Below, in pieces: positions 33,670 to 43,100 of a stretch of DNA of 64,000 bases (position 1 is the first letter of the stretch; each line of letters opens with the position of its first letter). The translations under genes were made by a program, and so were the position numbers. The notes beneath the pieces are model-generated. The model did not search any database, had not been told where the DNA came from, and worked only from the letters and a program-made list of their open reading frames with translations. Origin of the DNA: Bacteroidota bacterium (GTDB taxonomy: Bacteria; Bacteroidota; Bacteroidia; NS11-12g; UBA955); assembly GCA_023957335.1 (NCBI GenBank), contig JAMLHC010000002.1, positions 243,441-307,440 of the forward strand, written 5' to 3'.

Positions 33670-34085
33670 CACTATACAACAAATCACAGTTACAGAAAAA
33701 GGCGGAACCTGTGTTTAAGAAACACGGGGTAAACAAGTTGTACGCCACAGAAGACGGACAGATATTCCTGCTCGACAACCGGGCGAACCTCCATGCAGGC
33801 GGCAAACTGAGAGTTTTCCCGCTTTATGCAGAGGCAAAGGCTGAGATTAAGACTGAGGCTAATGATGGAAGCCAAGAGCCTTTTCTAAATGTGAAAAACC
33901 TGCTTGCAAGTCTTAAAGGCAAAACAGCCGAAGAGCTAAGCGAAGCTATGGTAAAGGAAATCGCTGGACAAAACCGAAAGTCTGCCGTTGCAGGCATTCA
34001 GGAGATGCTGGATGAAGCGGTAAACGTTCCTGAAGGCGACCCTGAAAATAAAACCAAAACTGACGACAAGGAGGAACAAGCATGA
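33666..34085 (+). CDS. Hypothetical protein upstream of tail sheath
   Basis: 139 residues. N-terminal half beta-rich (NKLYATEDGQIFLLDNRANL), C-terminal half Lys/Glu-rich helices with an acidic tail. Mu encodes small head-tail proteins (gp35 region) at this place, but no specific match is seen. Coupled to the sheath gene by a 4-base overlap. Confidence 0.55.
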   Translation: MTLYNKSQLQKKAEPVFKKHGVNKLYATEDGQIFLLDNRANLHAGGKLRVFPLYAEAKAEIKTEANDGSQEPFLNVKNLLASLKGKTAEELSEAMVKEIAGQNRKSAVAGIQEMLDEAVNVPEGDPENKTKTDDKEEQA

Positions 34086-35314
34086 GTTTTGAGGGAGTAG
34101 TAGTCGGGAAGATAAACAACTTTGCGGGCGAAAGTAACGTAAATGAGGATAATCAGTTTATCCTCATTTACAGCCTTGCTTTGGGGGATTTGCCCGAAGG
34201 CGTAGCCCACTATGAGCCGCACAGGCTTTTGTCAATTGAAGATGCGGAGGCGTTGGGCTTTGATGCCGCTTTTGACGCCAATGAGGAGGTGCTTGTTTAC
34301 CAGACCATTGCCGACTTTTTCGCCTACGCACCCGGAGCGGTTCTAACGCTCATTATGAGTCCTGTGGACTCTCCTTCCAACATTATGGCGCAAGCGGAAA
34401 TTGTCGCAGCCATAAACGAAACCAAAGACGGAACGGTGATAGGCATAGCTGGTACGGTTGAGACAGCCGTAGAGCTTGCGGACGAGGTGGAAGTTGTTCA
34501 GGCTGAAATTGCTAAGCTGGCTTTGAGCCACAGGCTGATAGATGCTGTGATATTACAAGGCAACAACGGCATTGACGAGGGGGAAATTGAGCTTGCGTGG
34601 GAGATTGGCGAACTTCCCGATATGCGTGAGAAAAACGCTCCCAATGTTTCCATTTCCATAGCCCAAGACCCTGCTGTTGCAGCGATTGAAGGGTACGAGC
34701 TGCTGGCAGATGTGGGCAGCGTTATCGGTATGTTGGCAGTTCGTAAAATATCTGAAAACCTTGGCTCGGTGGACATTGAAAGAAAGCCCACCGCTTACAG
34801 AGCCGATGCCAACTACACGCTGACACGAGGCAACAGGTGGAAAACCGCCCAGTTGAGCAACGGAGTAAAATTCGAGGCTCTTACGCCTGCACAGAGAAAG
34901 GCTCTTACAGACAAGGGTTACATCTATGCGGGCGAGTATGCAGGCTATGCAGGCGTTTTCCTTAACGGGTCGCCCACCTGCGTTACCGCAACAAGCGATT
35001 ACGCATGGATAGAAAACAACAGGGTTTGGAACAAGGCTGCACGGGTTATCCGCAGAACACTTTTACCAAAAGTAAAGAGCAAGTTCAAGCGCGACCCGCA
35101 GACAGGATTTGTCCGCAGCACCACGCTCAGTTACTGGCAGGGACTGGTGGAGAGCGCATTGGAAACAATGGTGAGCAGCGATGACATAAGTGGCTATAGC
35201 GTGATAATACCCGCAGCGCAGAACCCCACCAATGCTACTCCTCTGCAAGTACAGGCGGTGGTAGTGAAAGACGGAATAGTACACGAGTTTAGCGTAGATG
35301 TAAGTTTAGTATAA
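34082..35314 (+). CDS. Tail sheath protein (DUF2586-like)
   Basis: 410 residues. The pattern matches contractile-sheath proteins: an N-terminal domain with IYSLALGDLPEGVAHYEPHR, the LLADVGSVIGMLAVRKISEN segment, GYIYAGEYAGYAGVFLNGSP, and a C-terminal domain with NNRVWNKAARVIRRTLLP typical of sheath subunit contacts. It implies a myovirus-type contractile tail. Followed 4 bases later by the tube gene. Confidence 0.85.
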   Translation: MSFEGVVVGKINNFAGESNVNEDNQFILIYSLALGDLPEGVAHYEPHRLLSIEDAEALGFDAAFDANEEVLVYQTIADFFAYAPGAVLTLIMSPVDSPSNIMAQAEIVAAINETKDGTVIGIAGTVETAVELADEVEVVQAEIAKLALSHRLIDAVILQGNNGIDEGEIELAWEIGELPDMREKNAPNVSISIAQDPAVAAIEGYELLADVGSVIGMLAVRKISENLGSVDIERKPTAYRADANYTLTRGNRWKTAQLSNGVKFEALTPAQRKALTDKGYIYAGEYAGYAGVFLNGSPTCVTATSDYAWIENNRVWNKAARVIRRTLLPKVKSKFKRDPQTGFVRSTTLSYWQGLVESALETMVSSDDISGYSVIIPAAQNPTNATPLQVQAVVVKDGIVHEFSVDVSLV

Positions 35315-35318
35315 CAAC

Positions 35319-35753
35319 ATGGCACAGGAAATAGTAAATCAGTTTGGAAGGCTCACAGGGTGGAACAGGATAACCCTGAACCTGCTTGGCAGGGATGTGG
35401 AAGGTATCCGCAAAATAGCCTACGATGACACCGTTGAGAAAGAAAACGCTTACGGAGCTTCCCGTATGCCCATAGGCAGGGAGGAAAAGAACTATGCCGC
35501 CACTTGCAGCTTGGAACTCTACTCCGAAGAAGTAAGAGCCATACAGCGCAGCCTGCCTATTGGTCAGAGGATACAGGACATTGCACCCTTTGACGTAGTA
35601 GTTGAATACGAGCTTCCTGACGGCACTCTTTACAAAGACAGGGTTAAAAACTGCGAGTTTACCAACAACAGCCGTGAAGTTAATCAGGGAGACGGAAGCA
35701 TTGTAACCGAATACACCCTGATATGCAGCCACGTACAATGGAATGTAATTTAA
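35319..35753 (+). CDS. Tail tube protein
   Basis: 144 residues, beta-sandwich pattern (LTGWNRITLNLLGRDVEGI, then DVVVEYELPDGTLYKDRVKN). Size and position right after the sheath gene fit a tail tube subunit; no unique motif. Confidence 0.7.
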   Translation: MAQEIVNQFGRLTGWNRITLNLLGRDVEGIRKIAYDDTVEKENAYGASRMPIGREEKNYAATCSLELYSEEVRAIQRSLPIGQRIQDIAPFDVVVEYELPDGTLYKDRVKNCEFTNNSREVNQGDGSIVTEYTLICSHVQWNVI

Positions 35754-35780
35754 TATTTCGACAACTCAATAACCAAAAAT

Positions 35781-36331
35781 ATGACAACCATAGCAACACC
35801 CGAAGAAATAGCAGGATTTAAAGCCCGATACGGAGAGGATAATATTCACTTGGTAACGGTAGAAGGAGGACATGACTTCATTATCCGCAAGCCAGGAAGA
35901 AGAGAGCTTGACATTATAGGTGAAAAGGGACTGAACAAGGATATATCGGGGGCAAACAGCGTTCTGATAAAAAACTGCGTAATAGCGGGGGACACCTCTG
36001 TTTTTGACAGAGACGGTTCTGTGTATATGGCTGTGATGGAGCAGCTAAAGACCCTTACCGGGCATAAAAAGGCAGAGTTAAAAAAGCTCTAAGGTTTTGG
36101 GAAATTAAACCGGATACTTCCCACCCCAAAGCCATACAGATAGGGGATGCCCGAATAAGATACTATTTTAAGATTGACCCCGAAACCCTGCCGGACAACC
36201 AATGGTGCAGGCTGGTGCAGGAATGTAACTGGCTGCACGAGCAGCAGGTGGAGGAGCAGATGAAGATGTTAAAAAGTGTGCTGTATGAAGTGGCAGCAGA
36301 GGTAATAAAAGCATTGAGTAAGCGAAGATAA
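35781..36331 (+). CDS. Tail assembly chaperone, full-length -1 frameshift product
   Basis: The short form (35781-36092, 103 residues) ends ...KKAELKKL. Just before its stop is the classic slippery heptamer A-AAA-AAG (36080-36086). A -1 shift there opens a further 81 codons beginning ALRFWEIKPDTSHPKAIQIG and ending at TAA 36329-36331, overlapping the tape-measure ATG (TAATG). The downstream frame has no start of its own. Tail chaperones between tube and tape-measure genes use this arrangement in most long-tailed phages. Confidence 0.85.
36080..36086 (+). other. -1 ribosomal frameshift site (A AAA AAG)
   Basis: Heptamer in the zero frame of the short chaperone (codons TTA AAA AAG CTC TAA). It is the same slippery sequence as in E. 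coli dnaX. The shifted frame stays open to the tape-measure start. Confidence 0.8.
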
Positions 36332-38247
36332 TGTCAGAAAATAAAACAAGTTGGATAATAGAATTAATTAACAATGTTACTGCTCCTGCCAAGCAGATGA
36401 CACAGGGCGTTGTTGATTTTGACAAAGCTGTTCGCACAGTTAGCGCGAGCCTTGATGGCATGGACAAAGCCTCAAGAGAACAGGCGGAAGTGGCACTGGA
36501 AGACCATAAAAATCTTACCGAGCTTCTGAAAAAAGAAGAGAGAGCTATACGAGACCTGAAAGCGTATATAGAGAGCCTTCCCGAAGACCCGTTTTCAAGA
36601 GGCGCACACGAAAAGAAGCTGGCAGAAGCGGAAACAAGAGCAAGGCGATACAGAGATCAGCTCACGGAGATAAACCACGAATTAAAAGACATTTCAGAGC
36701 AGCCCGAGCCGGGCAAGACCAAAGCCAACTGGGGAGCGATGATGGTGGTAATCAACCAGTCTATGGAGCTTGCTAATAAATTCGGAAAGGCGTTGGATTT
36801 TGCTCAAAATATCAAAGATCTTGAAAAAAACATACGCCAAATGACAGACGCGACAGGCGATGCGTTGGAGGACATGACACAGAGGGCTTACATCTTGGGC
36901 AAAGAATACCAGGACGGAGGCGATGAGGTGGCGAAAGCCGCCCATGTGCTGAGTCAAAATATGCAGATAAGCATGGGTGAAGCCTTTGACCTAATAGAGG
37001 CAGGCTACAAAAAGGGAGCGAACCTTGGCGGTGATATGCTCAGTCAGCTAACCACGCATGGAGGCAAGCTGCGACAAGTAGGGATTGATGGCGCAGATGC
37101 TATCGCTCTTATGGTGAATGCAGGGAAGCAGGGAATTTTTGGAAGCGATGCGCTGAACTCAATTAAGGAGGCGGACGACTCATTGCGGGAAATGGGACCG
37201 CGACAAATCGAAGCACTCAAAGGCATAGGCTTGGCGGCTAAGGATTTTGCAGGCAAAACCAGTTGGGAGGCTATGCAGATGATAAGCGAGGCAATGGACG
37301 GCAGAACCGTTCAGGAAAAACAAATGGTTCTGAAGCACATATTTAAGCAAAGCGGAGAAAATGCAGGCTTAGGCTGGGTGGAAGGTTTTAGCTCCATTGA
37401 CATGGACATAAACAATATGCCAAACGTAGAACGGAGTGGCAGCGCAATGAGGGAGTTTTTGGCAAAAACCGAACTGTGGTTTACCGAGTCTATGGGCAAC
37501 ATAGCGATTACCATGCAGCAGCTTTCGGGTCCCGTTACCACCATTGCAGGCATGATACCCATAGTGCAAACACTGACCAAGATGATTAAAGGAACGACTG
37601 TGGTTCAGTGGCTATGGAATGTTGCGGTAAAGGGGCTTGGAAAAGCTATTATGTCTATTCCCATAATAGGGTGGATAGCAGCAATTATAGCGGGCGTAAT
37701 ATGGGCTTACAATGAGTTTGAGGAGTTCAGAGCGGTCATAGACGGGCTTTGGGAAACGGCAAAGGCGGTTTTTAATAATATGTGGCAATGGATAAAACTA
37801 CTGGTTGCGCCCATCAGGATAATTATTGCTTTTGCAATGGACGGAACGGAGGGCGCAAAAGCCGAGATTGAAAAACTGAAGCAGGAGGCAATCGAGTATG
37901 GAGAGGGTGTAGCTGATATTTATTCGGGCAATGCTTTTAAGAGGGGTTATGATAAAAGTTTGGAAGAATCGGCAGCAAAGAAAAAAGAAGAGGAAGCCCC
38001 TACTCTTGTGGAAGAGACCGCAGGAACGACACCGAAACATGACGGAAAAGGCGGAAAAAAAGACAACGAGCTTCACGGCTTATCCATAGACGGAAGCAGC
38101 GGAGGCGGAAAAAGCATTACCATGAATCTTGAAATCAAAAACTACTTTCAGAAAATGGCGGGCGATATGGACTTACAAAAAGCAGCCAATAAGATTTCCG
38201 AAATGGTAATGGACAGAATGAGGGATACTTTAATAATAGCAGGATAA
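36331..38247 (+). CDS. Tail tape measure protein
   Basis: 638 residues. N-terminal coiled coils (KQMTQGVVDFDKAVRTVSAS, EEARIRDLKAYI-type), then the TMP core with AYILGKEYQDGGDEVAKAAH, GEAFDLIEAGYKKGANLGG and hydrophobic helices near residues 400-450 (MSIPIIGWIAAIIAGVIWAY). Its length sets tail length; 638 residues implies a short tail of roughly 90-100 nm by the usual 1.5 angstrom per residue rule. Overlaps both neighbours. Confidence 0.88.
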   Translation: MSENKTSWIIELINNVTAPAKQMTQGVVDFDKAVRTVSASLDGMDKASREQAEVALEDHKNLTELLKKEERAIRDLKAYIESLPEDPFSRGAHEKKLAEAETRARRYRDQLTEINHELKDISEQPEPGKTKANWGAMMVVINQSMELANKFGKALDFAQNIKDLEKNIRQMTDATGDALEDMTQRAYILGKEYQDGGDEVAKAAHVLSQNMQISMGEAFDLIEAGYKKGANLGGDMLSQLTTHGGKLRQVGIDGADAIALMVNAGKQGIFGSDALNSIKEADDSLREMGPRQIEALKGIGLAAKDFAGKTSWEAMQMISEAMDGRTVQEKQMVLKHIFKQSGENAGLGWVEGFSSIDMDINNMPNVERSGSAMREFLAKTELWFTESMGNIAITMQQLSGPVTTIAGMIPIVQTLTKMIKGTTVVQWLWNVAVKGLGKAIMSIPIIGWIAAIIAGVIWAYNEFEEFRAVIDGLWETAKAVFNNMWQWIKLLVAPIRIIIAFAMDGTEGAKAEIEKLKQEAIEYGEGVADIYSGNAFKRGYDKSLEESAAKKKEEEAPTLVEETAGTTPKHDGKGGKKDNELHGLSIDGSSGGGKSITMNLEIKNYFQKMAGDMDLQKAANKISEMVMDRMRDTLIIAG

Positions 38248-38966
38248 TGATAGACAGGGATTTGAGATATGACATAAGCGGACTAATGGAGCTTGCCTTC
38301 GGGGTGAAGTCGCCTGTGTTTATCCCAAATCCAATAGAGCTAAGGCGCAGGCATGCTATTGACTACACCATAGAAAACAAGGAAGTGCAGCCCCTGTATC
38401 TGGACGATTACGAAGTCAGCACCAAAGACAGGCAGTGGGAGGAAGGCAAGTATGGGCGCATGAGTGTTTTTGGCACTCCTGTTGTTTTTCCAATGGAATT
38501 TATAGGGGACAAAGGGGTCTATAAAGTGTACCACGATAGCGGGCAGCTTGCAACGATAGGGCTTCACAACTTTGAACTGCCGGTTACTTCAATGGCTGAT
38601 TTTACACGCGATAAAATATTGGCTGAAACGCAACAGAGTTCAGGCGAGGGAAACGTGGTTGAGATGTACGGCTTTGCTCCGTGGCAGATACGCATCAGAG
38701 GCTTGTGCCTTGACGACCCGAGCCGCAGCCGCGAGAAAACTGCTGACGAGCAGAAACAGACTCTGCTGAGGTGGGAAAAGCTGGCTGACAAGATAAGAGT
38801 GCGGGGCAAGTTATTTGCGGAGAAAGGCATAAGCCATATAGTTGTACGGAGCATAAATCTGAAACAGATGGAGGGGCGACCCGATGTATATCCTTTTGAA
38901 ATAGATGCGTTTTCTATGCTGAGCGAGGAACGCTCGGTTAAACAAGCAGAGGAGGTGGTGTCATGA
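38247..38966 (+). CDS. DUF6046-like baseplate/tail protein
   Basis: 239 residues, beta-rich (FGTPVVFPMEFIGDKGVYKV-like centre) with VVEMYGFAPWQIRIRGLCLD as the most distinctive segment and a C-terminal VYPFEIDAFSML. Bacteroidota phages encode a DUF6046 protein between tape measure and baseplate hub. Overlaps the hub gene by 4 bases. Confidence 0.6.
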   Translation: MIDRDLRYDISGLMELAFGVKSPVFIPNPIELRRRHAIDYTIENKEVQPLYLDDYEVSTKDRQWEEGKYGRMSVFGTPVVFPMEFIGDKGVYKVYHDSGQLATIGLHNFELPVTSMADFTRDKILAETQQSSGEGNVVEMYGFAPWQIRIRGLCLDDPSRSREKTADEQKQTLLRWEKLADKIRVRGKLFAEKGISHIVVRSINLKQMEGRPDVYPFEIDAFSMLSEERSVKQAEEVVS

Positions 38967-39937
38967 GCGATTTTAAGGTAATGGCTTGCAAGGTGGTGTT
39001 TAAAACAGAACCTGAGCCAATAACAATGTTTAAGATAACACAGGTGCAGATAGAAACGACTTTCCGCGAGCCGAGCGACAAGGCGGTTATTACGTTTCCC
39101 CGCAACTGGGATAACTTCTTTGACAAGAAAAAGAATCCCCGCAAGCTGTTTCCTCATGGTACGCCTGTGGAAATTTGGCTCGGATATGATGACCACACAA
39201 GACTTGTGAAGGAGTTCGAAGGTTATGTGCAAACAATATCTTCGACCTATCCTATAGAAATTACCAGTTATGACGAGATGTGGAATGTGAAACGACTACC
39301 TGTGAACCTGAGCATGGCAAGTATAACGCTTGACAAGCTGCTGAAAATGATTGCTCCAAACTATGAGATTGATGCGTTGGAGGGTGTGGATTTGGGAGAG
39401 GTACGCCTCGCCAAGACAAACGTGGGTGCGGTGCTGGCAAAGCTGCAAGACGACTTCGGACTGATGACCTACATGAGGGGCAAAACGATTGTGTGCGGCA
39501 AATATTATGCTGCCAATACAGGGGTTGCGGCTCAGGTTATAGACCTTGATAAGGCAAAAAACAACGAACTGCAATGGCGCAACGGAGACGAGGTGATTGC
39601 CAAAATAAAAGGCACGAGCGTAATCAGGGGCGTGAAGTATGAGTATGAAGCAGGGGAAGAGGGTGGCGACAGCTACGATTTTCCCTATCCGGGCGTTAGC
39701 TCGTATGCGGCACTCAAAGAAAAAGTGAATGAGGACTACGAAAAACTGAAACAGGGCGGATTTAGCGGGGAGCTTACCATATTGGGAAAACCCTCGCTAA
39801 GGCATGGAGAGAAAGTGTCGCTGGTTTCACGTCTGTTTCCCGAACGAAACGGAACGTATTACATAGACTCAATAGTAAAGAATTGGAATCCGTCAGGATA
39901 TGAGCAAGTATTAACCTTACCAATAATAGCAGCATGA
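38963..39937 (+). CDS. Baseplate hub protein (late control gpD/gp44-like)
   Basis: 324 residues with the GPD fold pattern: N-terminal ITQVQIETTFREPSDKAVIT, EFEGYVQTISSTYPIEITSY, and a C-terminal SLVSRLFPERNGTYYIDSIV with VLTLPI. These proteins form the central hub of contractile tails. Overlaps the spike gene by 4 bases. Confidence 0.78.
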   Translation: MSDFKVMACKVVFKTEPEPITMFKITQVQIETTFREPSDKAVITFPRNWDNFFDKKKNPRKLFPHGTPVEIWLGYDDHTRLVKEFEGYVQTISSTYPIEITSYDEMWNVKRLPVNLSMASITLDKLLKMIAPNYEIDALEGVDLGEVRLAKTNVGAVLAKLQDDFGLMTYMRGKTIVCGKYYAANTGVAAQVIDLDKAKNNELQWRNGDEVIAKIKGTSVIRGVKYEYEAGEEGGDSYDFPYPGVSSYAALKEKVNEDYEKLKQGGFSGELTILGKPSLRHGEKVSLVSRLFPERNGTYYIDSIVKNWNPSGYEQVLTLPIIAA

Positions 39938-40449
39938 GTAAAGTAGGAGAAATGGTAGCGATGTTCAGGCAGATGGCGAAGCAGCAGCAGGTCATCGGCA
40001 CGGTGTGGGCTACTGCTAAGGAGATTGACTGGGAAAACAAAACCATGATAGCCACAGGCTTAAAGGACGATTTGGATTATTTCAATGTGAGGCTTGGCTT
40101 GGGCGCAATAGTGGTTAAACCGAAAGTGGGCGCAAGGTGTCTGCTTGGGATAATTGAAAACAAAGAAGCAGAGGCGCACCTGTTGTCAGCAGAGGCGTTT
40201 GATGAGATACACTACGGAAGCGCGGAGTGGAGCAGCGTGAAGGGGGAAAGTCTTGTTGAAGAGAGCAACAAGGACAAGGTTGTTTTGGATACAATCATAA
40301 ATGCTTTTTCTGCATTTGTACCGCCTCCCTCGCCTGATGGCGGTGTGGCTGCTACTGCTTTTTTATCAGCACTAAAAACAGCACTAAGCACACAGTCAAG
40401 CGGAAATTATACAGACATACTAAACAAAAAAATAAAGCATGGCGAATGA
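39934..40449 (+). CDS. Baseplate spike protein (gpV-like)
   Basis: 171 residues. The N-terminal OB-like part (VIGTVWATAKEIDWENKTMI, then GAIVVKPKVGARCLLGIIEN) followed by a segment ending in NKDKVVLDTIINAFSAF is the layout of gpV-type central spikes in Bacteroidota phages. It lies next to the hub, as expected. Confidence 0.65.
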   Translation: MSKVGEMVAMFRQMAKQQQVIGTVWATAKEIDWENKTMIATGLKDDLDYFNVRLGLGAIVVKPKVGARCLLGIIENKEAEAHLLSAEAFDEIHYGSAEWSSVKGESLVEESNKDKVVLDTIINAFSAFVPPPSPDGGVAATAFLSALKTALSTQSSGNYTDILNKKIKHGE

Positions 40450-40708
40450 TTTTTTGAGCGATATGGACGAGGACGAGGTTGCTGTGAATGGCGACTTTGC
40501 TTTTGGCGAGAGTACGCAGCAGGAGCTGGCTGACATTATACGGCTGAACAAGGGGCAGCTAAAAAGCGACCCTCTGCTTGGTCCCGAACTGGTGAGAATG
40601 GTAAATGCGAAAGCAAAGAGTGTTGATGTGGAACAGGTAATGAGGGATAACCTAAGCAGGGATAACAAGGACTATGACGAAGTGAAAGAAATATTGAAAC
40701 TGAAATGA
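40439..40708 (+). CDS. Baseplate wedge protein (gpW/gp25-like)
   Basis: 89 residues with the gp25 pattern: an acidic N-terminus and GDFAFGESTQQELADIIRLN, KGQLKSDPLLGPEL. gp25/gpW nucleates the baseplate wedge. Overlaps both neighbours. Confidence 0.65.
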   Translation: MANDFLSDMDEDEVAVNGDFAFGESTQQELADIIRLNKGQLKSDPLLGPELVRMVNAKAKSVDVEQVMRDNLSRDNKDYDEVKEILKLK

Positions 40709-41259
40709 GAAGAATAGACTACATATTAAAGGCATTCGGGTTTGAGAATGTTACTGATTACGGCAAGAGCGTGGTTGGCGGGCTGAAAAACGATTTTGCG
40801 CTCAAGTTGCTTTTTGTTTCCGCTCTTGGAAGTGCGAGATACTTTGTTGAGAGCCTTTCCGGGTTGGATATAGCTGTGTTCTTTGCTTTTGTTTTTCTGA
40901 TTGTGGCGGAGTTTTGGACGGGGATTAGAGTGAGCCTGAATGTGAAAAAAGAGAAAGTGCAAAGCCGCAAAATGGGGCGCATGATTTTGAAAATAGGCAC
41001 ATACATCGCTATCCTTTCTGTTCTTAATGTGTTTGCTCTAAACATAGATGCGCCTGATGTGGCAGGGGTTGAGATGAATCCCTTTAAATGGCTTTACTAC
41101 ACTGTTTTTATAGCCATAGTCTTTCAGCTTGTGATAAGCTGGTTTGAGAACTTGGGAGAGTTAGGATACAAGGAAACAAGGACAATAGCGGGGTTTATAT
41201 TGAGGAAGTTTAACACATGGTTTGAGTTTGAAGGAAATAAGAGCAATCGGGATAAATGA
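40705..41259 (+). CDS. Phage holin family protein
   Basis: 184 residues with three membrane helices (AVFFAFVFLIVAEFWTGIRV, ILKIGTYIAILSVLNVFAL, WLYYTVFIAIVFQLVISWF) and the family feature AEFWTGI after the first. The soluble C-terminus is basic. Holins let the cytoplasmic endolysin cross the inner membrane. Here it lies inside the baseplate cluster, 7.5 kb from the endolysin and spanin. Confidence 0.75.
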   Translation: MRRIDYILKAFGFENVTDYGKSVVGGLKNDFALKLLFVSALGSARYFVESLSGLDIAVFFAFVFLIVAEFWTGIRVSLNVKKEKVQSRKMGRMILKIGTYIAILSVLNVFALNIDAPDVAGVEMNPFKWLYYTVFIAIVFQLVISWFENLGELGYKETRTIAGFILRKFNTWFEFEGNKSNRDK

Positions 41260-41582
41260 AACAGTACAGCACACATAACCACCAAAGCGTGTGGGATTTG
41301 GCAGTGCAGCTTTACGGCACTGTGGATGCTGTCGGGCAACTGATAGAGGACAACCCGCAGTTGTGCTTTGGCGGGGAAATCCCAGCGGGAACGGTTATCA
41401 ATGTGCGCCCTTCGGCAGCAGTTCGACAAGCTCAGGGTGGCAGCTCAGGGAACGAGAGGGTAAACGAGGCGGTGGCAGACTACTTTGAGCGAAGCGGACG
41501 AATATCAGCTACCGGGTGGACAGACCCCGAAGCAAGCGAGGAAACGAATTTTAGCGAGGACTTTAACAATGATTTTCAATAA
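41256..41582 (+). CDS. LysM-like tail protein (gpX-like)
   Basis: 108 residues. The first 50 (NHQSVWDLAVQLYGTVDAVG, then NPQLCFGGEIPAGTVINV) match the LysM-type fold of tail protein gpX, which bridges hub and tube. The rest is Gly/Ser/Glu-rich. Confidence 0.6.
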   Translation: MKQYSTHNHQSVWDLAVQLYGTVDAVGQLIEDNPQLCFGGEIPAGTVINVRPSAAVRQAQGGSSGNERVNEAVADYFERSGRISATGWTDPEASEETNFSEDFNNDFQ

Positions 41583-42301
41583 TGGCAGTATTAACAAGAG
41601 AACAATTAGAAGGCAAGATTGATGCGGTAATAACCGCCAATAACAATGGCGAGATTACAGGCGGGGTTTTGAACGACCTTTTGCAGGACTTTAAGGATTC
41701 GTTTGCTTTCCTTAGCGAGTTTGCGGCTGCGCTTGCTGCGAAAGCAAACGTGGAGCATATACACGGAATGGGTGATATTATAGGCTTGGGAACAGCGATT
41801 ACGGGTAAAGCTGATGCGGAGCATACTCACGCTATGAGCGATGTTGAGGGACTTGGGGCTGCTCTTGAAGGCAAGGCAAGTACTGATGTAGCCACAACGG
41901 AATATAACGGGTTGTTGTCAAATTCTGACAAGTCAAAAATAGACGGAATAGCGGCAGGAGCTACGGCTAATGACAGCGATGCTAACCTGAAAAACAGAGC
42001 GAACCATACAGGAGAGCAGGCGATAAACACGGTTACAGGCTTGCAGACTGCGCTTGACGGCAAGGCAAATACAGGACATACGCACACTATAAGCGATGTA
42101 GCGGGTTTGCAGGACGAGCTTAACGGAAAGCAGCCTATGTTGGTGCAAGATGCTGGGTGGGAAGCCCCTGTGGGGCTAAGTAATAAGACTTCGTTTAATG
42201 TGGACGGAGTTACTACCTCTCAGCTTGCAGCGAGGGTAAAGGCGATGTATGAAGCATTGAATGCCGCAGGAATACTTTTAGAAACAACAATACCTGAATA
42301 A
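41582..42301 (+). CDS. Tail fibre protein with GL-A-GKA repeats and HxH motifs
   Basis: 239 residues. After a short N-terminal region it carries repeats of the type EHIHGMGDIIGLGTAITGKA, AEHTHAMSDVEGLGAAL and GHTHTISDVAGLQDELNGK. HxH motifs of this kind coordinate metal ions in trimeric phage fibres. The C-terminal 50 residues may be the trimer tip or attachment. Confidence 0.7.
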   Translation: MAVLTREQLEGKIDAVITANNNGEITGGVLNDLLQDFKDSFAFLSEFAAALAAKANVEHIHGMGDIIGLGTAITGKADAEHTHAMSDVEGLGAALEGKASTDVATTEYNGLLSNSDKSKIDGIAAGATANDSDANLKNRANHTGEQAINTVTGLQTALDGKANTGHTHTISDVAGLQDELNGKQPMLVQDAGWEAPVGLSNKTSFNVDGVTTSQLAARVKAMYEALNAAGILLETTIPE

Positions 42302-42642
42302 TGAGATTAGATACTTTCATATCAGGGGAAACCTTAGCCTTAATTCTTACCCTTGCAGATGCGGGCGGAGAACCTATTACGTGGGAGGAACTGGATGAGC
42401 TTGCTGTTGTTTTAAGCATAAACAGGAAGCCTGTCGCTGTTTTGAAAAAAAGTACAGAGGAGCTTGAACCCGGAGAGGAAGAGGGCGAAGTTCTTTTGGT
42501 TGTTGAAGATGCGGAAACGGCTATTTGGCAGAGTGGAAAATTAACCGCTACCGTGAGCGTGGAGATTGGGGCTTCGAGTGCCTCAGCCACCAAGATTGAA
42601 GTGGTTGAACTGTTTAATGTAAGGAGAGAGAATGTCGGTTAG
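42301..42642 (+). CDS. Hypothetical structural protein
   Basis: 113 residues, beta-rich (SGETLALILTLADAGGEPIT, then GKLTATVSVEIGASSASATK), resembling small BppU- or Ig-like upper-baseplate domains. Located between fibre genes. Assignment uncertain. Confidence 0.5.
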   Translation: MRLDTFISGETLALILTLADAGGEPITWEELDELAVVLSINRKPVAVLKKSTEELEPGEEEGEVLLVVEDAETAIWQSGKLTATVSVEIGASSASATKIEVVELFNVRRENVG

Positions 42643-42916
42643 TATCAGTTTCAGGAGAGATAACAGGTTTTCCGTTGGCTTCAAAGGCGACAGGGGAATA
42701 AGCGTTGGAAAGAAAGTGCCGCCACGTAAAGCAGGTAAGGTTTACAAGCATGACTACCAAGAGCCGTACAGCTATTGCGGTGTGGCGAATGACGGAACGC
42801 AAGAAAACAGTGAGGGGTGGAAAATTACAAGAATAGAGATTAAAGAGGGGGGCGAGGCTGAGACAGGAGTTGCTTATGGTAAATGGACTGAAAGAGAAAT
42901 TTTAGATTATGAATAA
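42632..42916 (+). CDS. Hypothetical small structural protein
   Basis: 94 residues with FRRDNRFSVGFKGDRGISVG at the N-terminus and an alternating strand pattern at the C-terminus (WKITRIEIKEGGEAETGVAY). Coupled to both neighbours by overlaps of 11 and 8 bases. Not recognised. Confidence 0.5.
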   Translation: MSVSISFRRDNRFSVGFKGDRGISVGKKVPPRKAGKVYKHDYQEPYSYCGVANDGTQENSEGWKITRIEIKEGGEAETGVAYGKWTEREILDYE

Positions 42917-43100
42917 CAAGGAGAAAACACGGAGCGCAAACATCGCACCGCTACCTAATGGAAGCTATGCTGTTGTGGTGCGAACTTGGGCTACAAATGA
43001 AGACGGGGAAACCGTAGAAGAACCTACCTTAAAAAGAATAGCAAATTCTTACATGGAGGCTTTAGATTTAGTTTTAACTAACGCGCAAGAAAATGGCTGA
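42909..43100 (+). CDS. Hypothetical small structural protein
   Basis: 63 residues (APLPNGSYAVVVRTWATNED, then MEALDLVLTNAQENG), no recognised motif. Overlaps both neighbours by 8 bases within the fibre cluster. Confidence 0.5.
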   Translation: MNNKEKTRSANIAPLPNGSYAVVVRTWATNEDGETVEEPTLKRIANSYMEALDLVLTNAQENG

